A stretch of 64,000 bases of DNA, taken from contig CAYFUR010000001.1 of assembly GCA_964346275.1 (NCBI GenBank), positions 62,001 through 126,000 on the forward strand. The letters run 5' to 3'. The stretch is from CAYFUR01 sp964346275. GTDB taxonomy: Bacteria > Sumerlaeota > Sumerlaeia > SLMS01. The notes under the pieces are model-generated. The model did no database searches and was not told the DNA's origin. It was given only the letters and a program-made list of their open reading frames with translations. Positions 58,754-64,000 of this stretch are shown here, piece by piece. Position 1 is the first letter of the stretch. Each line of letters begins with the position of its first letter. The translations under genes and the position numbers were made by a program.

Positions 58754-59715
58754 GGCTCTTCCGCCTTGAGCGTCCGCATCAGCTCGCAGTAGGAGTTATA
58801 GCGCCGTTCGTCGATGCGGCCTTCTTCCACGGCCTGCTTAACGCCGCAGTCACTCTCTTCCACATGAAGGCAATCATCATAGTCGCAATCCGCGGCGAAG
58901 GGAATCATCTCGGGAAATCCTTGGATCACTTGTTCTGGAGCAATACCCAGGAATCCGAATTTCTTAATACCGGGGGTATCGATAATCAGCGTGTCTTCCA
59001 GCTCGTAAGCCTCGGCGGCCGTCGTTGTATGGCGGCCCTTCTTTGTCGAGCCGCTCACTTCCTGAACGGGAATGTCCACATCCAGCAGGGCATTGATCAG
59101 GGTCGACTTCCCGACACCGGAAAGCCCGGAGAGCACGGTAATTCCTTTGTTCAAGCGCCGATGGAGCAGATCCATTCCCTTTCCCGTGAGAGCGGAAACC
59201 GGAATCACATCGACGCCCGCCGACTCGAAGGGCTTCAGCCGGTCCCAGATGCTTTCGTGCGCTTCGTCAATCTTGTTCAGGATGATGAAGAGAGGAAGCT
59301 CGACGATGCGGCAATAGACCAGGTAGCGATCGACGAATCCTTCCTGGAAACTTGGAAGCGAAGCGCTGATCACCAGCCCGGCCTGATCCAACTGGGAGGC
59401 CATCAAACGAACTCCGCTTTCGTCCGCATAGCGCGCCAGCACCTTTCCGCGCGGAAGAATCCCCTCCACTGTTTCCCCGTCCGTATAGACGAGGTCGCCC
59501 GCCACCGTCGGCATGTTCCGGCGGTTTTTCAGGCGGATCAGCTCGCCGTCCAGCTCGACGCCCGACTCGATGCCGTAATTGATATAGACGCGGGCGATTC
59601 GCAGCTTGTCTTTATCTGGCGGTTCGTAAACCGCCCAATCGGATGCCTTGAGGACGTTTCGCAGTTTGCCCCGCCCTGGTTTGGCGGGCGAGTTGCCCGG
59701 TTGCTTTTTTCCCAT
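58747..59715 (-). CDS. rsgA: Ribosome small-subunit-dependent GTPase A
   Basis: The product has 322 residues. It is a circularly permuted GTPase that helps late 30S maturation. The order is G4-G5-G1-G3: LFIILNKIDEA (NKID), PVSALTGKGMDLL (SA), GLSGVGKSTLINALL (P-loop) and IDTPGIKKFG (DTPG). An N-terminal OB fold (MPTVAGDLVYTDGE region) and the C-terminal zinc domain CDYDDCLHVEESDCGVKQAV complete the family pattern. A Lys/Gly-rich leader of about 25 residues precedes it. The ATG at 59715 reads away from the aminopeptidase gene over a 92-base spacer. Confidence 0.97.
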   Translation of the reverse strand: MGKKQPGNSPAKPGRGKLRNVLKASDWAVYEPPDKDKLRIARVYINYGIESGVELDGELIRLKNRRNMPTVAGDLVYTDGETVEGILPRGKVLARYADESGVRLMASQLDQAGLVISASLPSFQEGFVDRYLVYCRIVELPLFIILNKIDEAHESIWDRLKPFESAGVDVIPVSALTGKGMDLLHRRLNKGITVLSGLSGVGKSTLINALLDVDIPVQEVSGSTKKGRHTTTAAEAYELEDTLIIDTPGIKKFGFLGIAPEQVIQGFPEMIPFAADCDYDDCLHVEESDCGVKQAVEEGRIDERRYNSYCELMRTLKAEEPY

Positions 59716-59807
59716 GACTCTCTTTCCGCTTTCCTTAAACCCTGCGTCACGTTAACCTTCTTTCACAGTTTAGCCAAATCCGTTCTTAAAAGAAAAGGGG
59801 GAACAGC

Positions 59808-60971
59808 ATGGCAATTCACGACTCTCGCGACCGCGATCTGGCTCGCGTGCTCGTGCGGCATTCCGTGAAAGCGAAAAGGGGAGAACTTGTTTTTATCCAG
59901 GCGGTGGGCCTGGACACAGCAGGACTCGCCGAGGCCATCGTCGAGGAGGTGACGGCCGTCGGCGCCGCCCCCTATGTGCACTTTGTCGATCCTGAAATCA
60001 TGCGCAAGTTCCTCCATTCGGTGAAGGAGCCCATGCTCAAACCGCTCAGCCAACTGGAGATGGACCAGATCAAGCGCTCGGACTGTTATATCGGTATCCG
60101 GGGATCGCGGAACATTTTCGAACTCAGCGATGTGCCCCGCCAGAAGATGGATCTGTATAACAAACAGGTCGCCATTCCGGTTCGCAACAAGCGGGTCAAG
60201 GATTCGCGCTGGGTGGTGCTTCGCTATCCCAATGCGTCCATGGCCCAGCTATCCGGCCAGCCCCGGGAGAAATTCGCCGATTCCTATTACAATGTCTGCA
60301 CCCTGGACTACGCCAGGATGGAGAAAGCGGTCCGGCCGCTGGCTCATCTCATGAAAAAGACCGACGTGGTGGAAATCACAGGCCCTGGGACGGATCTCCG
60401 CCTCTCGATCAAAGGCATCGGTGTGATTCCCTGCACTGGAGCGCATAACATCCCGGACGGCGAATGCTTCACGGCTCCCGTGAAAACGAGCGTCGAGGGA
60501 ACCGTTTCCTTCAACACGCCCACCGTTTGGGAGGGGACGCCCTATGAAAACATCACCCTGCGTTTTGAAAAAGGGCAGATCATGGACGCGAAAGCGGCCG
60601 ACCGTGAGCAGACCCGCAAGCTCAACAAGGTCCTCGAACAGGACGAAGGGGCCCGCTATGTCGGCGAATTCGCTATCGCCTTCAATCCGCAGATCCTCCA
60701 TCCCATGCGCGATATCCTCTTCGACGAGAAAATCAGCGGCAGCTTTCACATGGCCATGGGCCAGGCTTACGACGACGCCAGCAACGGCAACCGGTCGGGG
60801 CTCCACTGGGACCTGGTCTGCATCCAGCGCAAAGACTACGGCGGGGGAGAGATTTCCTTTGATGGCAAGCTGATCCGGAAAGACGGCCTCTTCGTGCCAA
60901 AGAGCCTCCAGAAACTGAACCCCAAGGAATTGATCGCCCGAAAGCAATCGGGCCGGGCGAAGAAAAAGTAA
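59808..60971 (+). CDS. M29-family aminopeptidase
   Basis: The product has 387 residues, normal for thermophilic-type aminopeptidase T/AmpS. It removes N-terminal amino acids using two metal ions. Visible signatures are DLARVLVRHSVKAKRGELVF, LRLSIKGIGVIPCTG with GAHNIPDGECFTAPV (first metal Glu), then EFAIAFNPQI, LFDEKISGSFHMAMGQAY (Glu and His ligands) and SGLHWDLVCIQ (His-x-Asp ligands). It is a cytoplasmic peptidase for peptide turnover. The ATG follows AAAAGGGGG. A weak promoter (TTCACA at 59762, TTAAAA at 59786, 18-base spacing) may serve it. Confidence 0.94.
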   Translation: MAIHDSRDRDLARVLVRHSVKAKRGELVFIQAVGLDTAGLAEAIVEEVTAVGAAPYVHFVDPEIMRKFLHSVKEPMLKPLSQLEMDQIKRSDCYIGIRGSRNIFELSDVPRQKMDLYNKQVAIPVRNKRVKDSRWVVLRYPNASMAQLSGQPREKFADSYYNVCTLDYARMEKAVRPLAHLMKKTDVVEITGPGTDLRLSIKGIGVIPCTGAHNIPDGECFTAPVKTSVEGTVSFNTPTVWEGTPYENITLRFEKGQIMDAKAADREQTRKLNKVLEQDEGARYVGEFAIAFNPQILHPMRDILFDEKISGSFHMAMGQAYDDASNGNRSGLHWDLVCIQRKDYGGGEISFDGKLIRKDGLFVPKSLQKLNPKELIARKQSGRAKKK

Positions 60972-60985
60972 CTCACCAAGAAGAA

Positions 60986-61009
60986 GGCGGCTCTGAATCC
61001 AGGGCCGCC
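60986..61009. terminator. Bidirectional terminator-like hairpin between the aminopeptidase and frr
   Basis: GGCGGCTCTG (60986-60995) pairs with CAGGGCCGCC (61000-61009) with one T-G wobble and a 4-base loop AATC. On the minus strand it is followed by TTCTTCTTGG, so it best terminates the rpsB-tsf-pyrH-frr transcript; it lies 14 bases after the aminopeptidase stop on the plus strand. Confidence 0.6.
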
Positions 61010-61042
61010 TCGTGTCGTTCTGCTCGCTGGAGATGGAGGAGA

Positions 61043-61606
61043 TTAGACCTCCATGATCTCTTTCTCTTTTCCTTCCAGATGCTCATCCACTTTCGCCACC
61101 CACTTGTCGGTGATCTTCTGGAGATCATCGATAGCTGCGTGGGCCTCGTCTTCCGTCAGCTCTTTATTTTTTTTCATTTTTTCGATCGCTTCTTTCTGAT
61201 GCTTGCGCACGTTGCGAATCGCGATCCGGGCTTCCTCGGACATGTGGTGAGCCCGTTTGACAAGGTCTTTGCGCCGCTCCTCTGTCAGCGAAGGGATTGA
61301 AAGGCGGATCATCTTTCCGTCGTTCATGGGGTTCAGCCCCAGGTCCGACGCTTGAATCGATCGTTCGATCGCGCCGAGCTGGTTCTTGTCCCACGGGGTA
61401 ATCGCGATCGTTCGCGCGTCCGGCGTATTGACGCTTGCCACCTGGTTCAGCGGCATCTGCTGTCCATACGCATCGACGGTGACATCATCGAGCAGCGCCG
61501 TGGAAGCCCGCCCCGTGCGCAGCGTGTTGAAATGATGGTCAAGCGCCTCAATGGCGTGCTTCATTTTCGTTTCAGCGGTTTTAAAGACTTCATCAAGTTC
61601 CGGCAT
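61043..61606 (-). CDS. frr: Ribosome recycling factor
   Basis: The product has 187 residues, the usual length. With EF-G it splits post-termination ribosomes. Recognised by the three-helix bundle pattern: FNTLRTGRASTALLDDVTVDAYG, LNQVASVNTPDARTIAITPWD and IRLSIPSLTEERRKDLVKR, ending AKVDEHLEGKEKEIMEV. I chose the ATG at 61606 (PELDEVFKTAETKMK) because GGAG lies 9 bases upstream and the family starts here; the frame is open to 61636. The start overlaps the pyrH end by 14 bases. Last gene of the translation cluster. Confidence 0.97.
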   Translation of the reverse strand: MPELDEVFKTAETKMKHAIEALDHHFNTLRTGRASTALLDDVTVDAYGQQMPLNQVASVNTPDARTIAITPWDKNQLGAIERSIQASDLGLNPMNDGKMIRLSIPSLTEERRKDLVKRAHHMSEEARIAIRNVRKHQKEAIEKMKKNKELTEDEAHAAIDDLQKITDKWVAKVDEHLEGKEKEIMEV

Positions 61607-62372
61607 GAGCGTCTTCTCCAGTGACCTGAGTTCCAATCTCTCCCTTACAGATTACCCTGCAAGTATTGCCGGGAGAAGAGAGATTGTAGACAATTAAAGG
61701 CATCCTGTTCTCGCGGCAAAGAGAAATCGCAGCGGCGTCCATAACCTTCAAATCTTCCTTGATGGCCCGTTCGTAACTCAGAGTGCGAAGAAACTGTGCT
61801 TCGGGATCTTTCTTCGGATCAGCGGTATAGACGCCATCGACCTTTGTCCCCTTGAGCAGGGCATCGGCTTCCACTTCCGCCGCCCGCAGCGCCGCTGCCG
61901 TGTCGGTTGTGAAGAAAGGATTTCCCGTTCCACCGCCGAAGATGACAACGCGCCCTTTTTCCATGTGGCGAATGGCCCGGCGCCGGATATATTGCTCGGC
62001 CACCTGGGGGATAGGCACGGACGTCATGACCCGCGTGGGGACATTCATTCCTTCGAGGGCATCCTGGAGCATGAGCGCATTCACGATCGTGGCGAGCATG
62101 CCCACCTGGTCAGCGACGGCACGCTTCATGTGCTGGGCCGCGTCGCTGCTGCCGCGAAAGATATTTCCTCCGCCAATCACCACTCCGACTTGAACGCCCA
62201 GGTCATGGACGGATTTGATCTCACGCGAGATAAAAAGAACGGAGGCGCGGTCTAAACCAAACGCCTCCTTTCCTTTCATCATCTCGCCGCTGAGTTTCAA
62301 AACAACGCGCCGATAGACGGGCTCGCGTTCTTCGCGCAACTCTTCACTCGCAATGCCATCACTCTGCGACAT
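61593..62372 (-). CDS. pyrH: UMP kinase
   Basis: The product has 259 residues. It phosphorylates UMP to UDP. Amino-acid-kinase-fold motifs are present: RRVVLKLSGEMMKG, VGVVIGGGNIFRG, the UMP-binding HMKRAVADQVGMLATIVNAL, VIFGGGTGNPFFTTDTAAALRA and LKGTKVDGVYTADPKKDP. The N-terminus has about 20 extra charged residues (SQSDGIASEELREEREP), and the C-terminus is longer than usual (VTGEDAHAGT). It lies between tsf (32-base gap) and frr (overlap), the conserved order in most bacteria. Confidence 0.97.
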   Translation of the reverse strand: MSQSDGIASEELREEREPVYRRVVLKLSGEMMKGKEAFGLDRASVLFISREIKSVHDLGVQVGVVIGGGNIFRGSSDAAQHMKRAVADQVGMLATIVNALMLQDALEGMNVPTRVMTSVPIPQVAEQYIRRRAIRHMEKGRVVIFGGGTGNPFFTTDTAAALRAAEVEADALLKGTKVDGVYTADPKKDPEAQFLRTLSYERAIKEDLKVMDAAAISLCRENRMPLIVYNLSSPGNTCRVICKGEIGTQVTGEDAHAGT

Positions 62373-62404
62373 GGGAACCCTCGCGTCGAAATCGCGCCTG
62401 CGGC

Positions 62405-63292
62405 TTATTCTTGTTCCGTCTTATCGACGTGTTCGCCAACCTGGAACCGCACGAAGCGAGTCAACTTGGCGGAGCCGCCAGCCGCTTTCCCGGCCTCGTC
62501 AACGATCTCCTGCACAGTCTTCTTTCCATCCTTCACATAAATCTGCGACACAAGGCAATTCTCTTTATAGAATGCCTTCATGCGGCCCTCGACGATTTTC
62601 GGAATGATGTTCTCAGGCTTGCCTTCCTTCTTGGCAATGTTCACGAAGATCTCGCGCTCGGCATCGGCGGTCGACTGGTCGATCTCATCTTCCGTCAGGA
62701 ATCGCGGGTTAATCGCCGCGATATGCATCGCGATACCGCGCAGCGTTTCCTGAAGCTCTTCCGTCGGCTTCGCGCCATTGAGCTTCGCCGCCACAACCAC
62801 TCCGATCTTGCCGGGGGGATGGATATAGCCAGCGACCACGTCTTCGCTGATATACTCCGCGTTCTGGATTTCGATTTTCTCGCCAATCTTGGCACGGAGA
62901 TCGGTCACGACCTCAGTAGCTGTCTTGCCATAATCCGGCAGCTTCGTATCGCCGAGCTGATTGCCACTGGTCACTTTGCTGTCCAGCGCCGCATTGGCCA
63001 TGGCCTTCACGGCCTCCTGGAATTCCTCGTTCCGGGCGACAAAGTCCGTTTCGCAGTTCAGCTCGGCAAGGCCCGCGGCGGTGGAATCGCTGTTCGTGGC
63101 GATATCTACAAGGCCTTCGGCAGCGGTCCGCGCTTCGCGTTTGGCGGCTTTCGCTGCTCCACTTTCGCGCAGAAGCTTGATCGCCTTGTCCAGCTCCCCT
63201 TCTGCCTTCTGAAGGGCCTTCTTGCATTCCATCATGCCTGCGCCGGTCTTATCGCGCAGCTCTTTCACCAATCCTGCAGTAATATTCGCCAT
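62405..63292 (-). CDS. tsf: Translation elongation factor Ts
   Basis: The product has 295 residues. It is the nucleotide exchange factor for EF-Tu. The N-terminal UBA-like domain reads TAGLVKELRDKTGAGMMECK, followed by the core motif AELNCETDFVARNEEF and the dimerisation part IAMHIAAINPRFLTEDEID. The C-terminal LTRFVRFQVGEHVDKTEQE closes the protein. The ATG at 63292 follows GAGGATCTC (minus strand). It lies 70 bases downstream of rpsB, as expected. Nothing unusual. Confidence 0.98.
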   Translation of the reverse strand: MANITAGLVKELRDKTGAGMMECKKALQKAEGELDKAIKLLRESGAAKAAKREARTAAEGLVDIATNSDSTAAGLAELNCETDFVARNEEFQEAVKAMANAALDSKVTSGNQLGDTKLPDYGKTATEVVTDLRAKIGEKIEIQNAEYISEDVVAGYIHPPGKIGVVVAAKLNGAKPTEELQETLRGIAMHIAAINPRFLTEDEIDQSTADAEREIFVNIAKKEGKPENIIPKIVEGRMKAFYKENCLVSQIYVKDGKKTVQEIVDEAGKAAGGSAKLTRFVRFQVGEHVDKTEQE

Positions 63293-63362
63293 GAGATCCT
63301 CACTTCTCGGAAGATGGTTTCGTCAACGGGCCCGGGCCGGGCTCTGAATGAGGCGAGGAGTC

Positions 63363-64000
63363 TTACTCCCCGCCCTCTTTGTTTTCTTCAGTATTCTGGG
63401 GCTGAGCTGGTTCAGGAGCTGACTGCTTCACGTCGTTGCTCGGGGGGACATCCACCGGGTTTTCGCCCACCGGGGTGGGGATCGCGCCGGGCAATTCCGC
63501 TCTCGTTGGTTCCGTCGGCTCCGAACCCGGCGACCCCACCGGCTCGCCATGGCGCAAGGTGCCTTCGTTCGCCTGGTAGATGCTGAAGTTTTTTTCCAGC
63601 TCCTCGGCACTCATCGGCATGCCCATCATCTGCTCGGGGGAGAGTTCTTCTTCTTCCAGCCCCTGGAGGGTTTGCAAGCCCTCGCGGCAGGCCTCGCCGA
63701 TCTGCCCGACCATGAGCTTGATGGAACGAATCGCGTCGTCGTTTGCGGGAATCACGTGGTCGATCGGATCAGGATCGCAGTTCGTATCCACCACGGCAAC
63801 GATCGGGATTTTGAGACGATCGGCCTCGCGCACGGCGATGTGTTCCTTGGACGGATCGACGATGAAGATAATATCGGGCAGGCGATCCATTCCTTTAATT
63901 CCGCCCAGGTTTTTGGAAAGGCTCATGCGCTCGCGGTTGAGCATCGCCTGTTCTTTCTTGCTGAACTGTTCGATGCTGCCCTCTTCGATCATCTTCTCCA
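63363..64000 (-). CDS. rpsB: Ribosomal protein S2, C-terminal part, with long acidic/proline-rich extension (5' end outside window)
   Basis: The gene continues past the right edge; about 212 residues are visible. S2 is clear from RERMSLSKNLGGIKGMDRLP, DIIFIVDPSKEHIAVREA and PIVAVVDTNCDPDPIDHVIP with NDDAIRSIKLM. After the usual end of S2 comes a tail of about 100 residues rich in Glu, Pro and Gly (EEEELSPEQMMGMPMSAEEL, then TPVGENPVDVPPSND). S2 binds the 30S head and protein S1. The tail is probably disordered; extended S2 proteins are known in several phyla. First gene of the cluster with tsf, pyrH and frr. Confidence 0.97.
   Translation of the reverse strand, partial: EKMIEEGSIEQFSKKEQAMLNRERMSLSKNLGGIKGMDRLPDIIFIVDPSKEHIAVREADRLKIPIVAVVDTNCDPDPIDHVIPANDDAIRSIKLMVGQIGEACREGLQTLQGLEEEELSPEQMMGMPMSAEELEKNFSIYQANEGTLRHGEPVGSPGSEPTEPTRAELPGAIPTPVGENPVDVPPSNDVKQSAPEPAQPQNTEENKEGGE

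Noticed and set aside
1..64000. CRISPR array, prophage, transposon or defence island
   Set aside because: No regularly spaced repeats, no transposase, integrase, cas, restriction or toxin-antitoxin motifs are visible. The genes are housekeeping, envelope or metabolic.

Overview
The window is about 58% GC (estimated by eye), very gene dense, and purely chromosomal. I see no tRNA, rRNA, CRISPR array, insertion sequence, integrase or phage gene. The envelope genes (an OmpA-type lipoprotein, a WecA/MraY-type sugar-1-phosphate transferase, a two-component ABC exporter, Sec-exported proteins) point to a Gram-negative bacterium. Very large TPR proteins, unusual fusions, many TTG starts and GH38/CE7 carbohydrate enzymes fit a poorly cultivated lineage of the PVC/Hydrogenedentota/Sumerlaeota kind. 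That placement is a guess; phylogeny of rpsB, tsf and ychF would settle it.

Layout. 1-9.3 kb: the end of a ConA-like protein, then a 2,836-residue TPR protein that starts with a primase-like zinc finger. 9.3-16.4 kb (minus): an envelope block of two ABC exporter halves with one degenerate ATP site, a GT2 glycosyltransferase, an OmpA/coiled-coil lipoprotein and a WecA-like transferase. 16.6-18.9 kb: ychF and proB. 18.9-21.0 kb (minus): methyltransferase, Rieske ferredoxin and a protein of unknown function. 21.2-26.8 kb: a split permease with a HyuA-like ATPase, a VanY-type carboxypeptidase and a cupin. 26.8-33.7 kb: a GH38 alpha-mannosidase with a LacI-type operator, a membrane-TPR protein and MalF/MalG-like permeases. 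33.7-42.6 kb: ppk1, a methyltransferase, queG, a double-receiver protein, comF, a DUF1385 protein, fmt and a Pmp3 peptide.

42.8-50.5 kb is a compact histidine operon, hisG-hisC-hisB-hisH-hisF-hisA/I/E-hisD, with a CE7 esterase at its end. Most junctions are ATGA, TGATG or TAATG overlaps. HisA, HisI and HisE are one polypeptide. HisC carries a tail resembling the C-terminal half of a HAD phosphatase, and no histidinol-phosphatase gene is present. 50.5-55.3 kb: a Kelch/thioredoxin-like exported protein, small membrane proteins and a secreted serine protease. 55.4-58.8 kb: an unusual aspartate kinase, a small protein and a GMC oxidoreductase. 58.7-64 kb: rsgA, an M29 aminopeptidase and the conserved rpsB-tsf-pyrH-frr cluster (minus), cut by the right edge.

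Three patterns stand out across the window: an iterated octamer GTATAGAC (15 exact copies, all inside genes), convergent genes that mostly abut or overlap at their stop codons, and frequent TTG starts with good Shine-Dalgarno sites.
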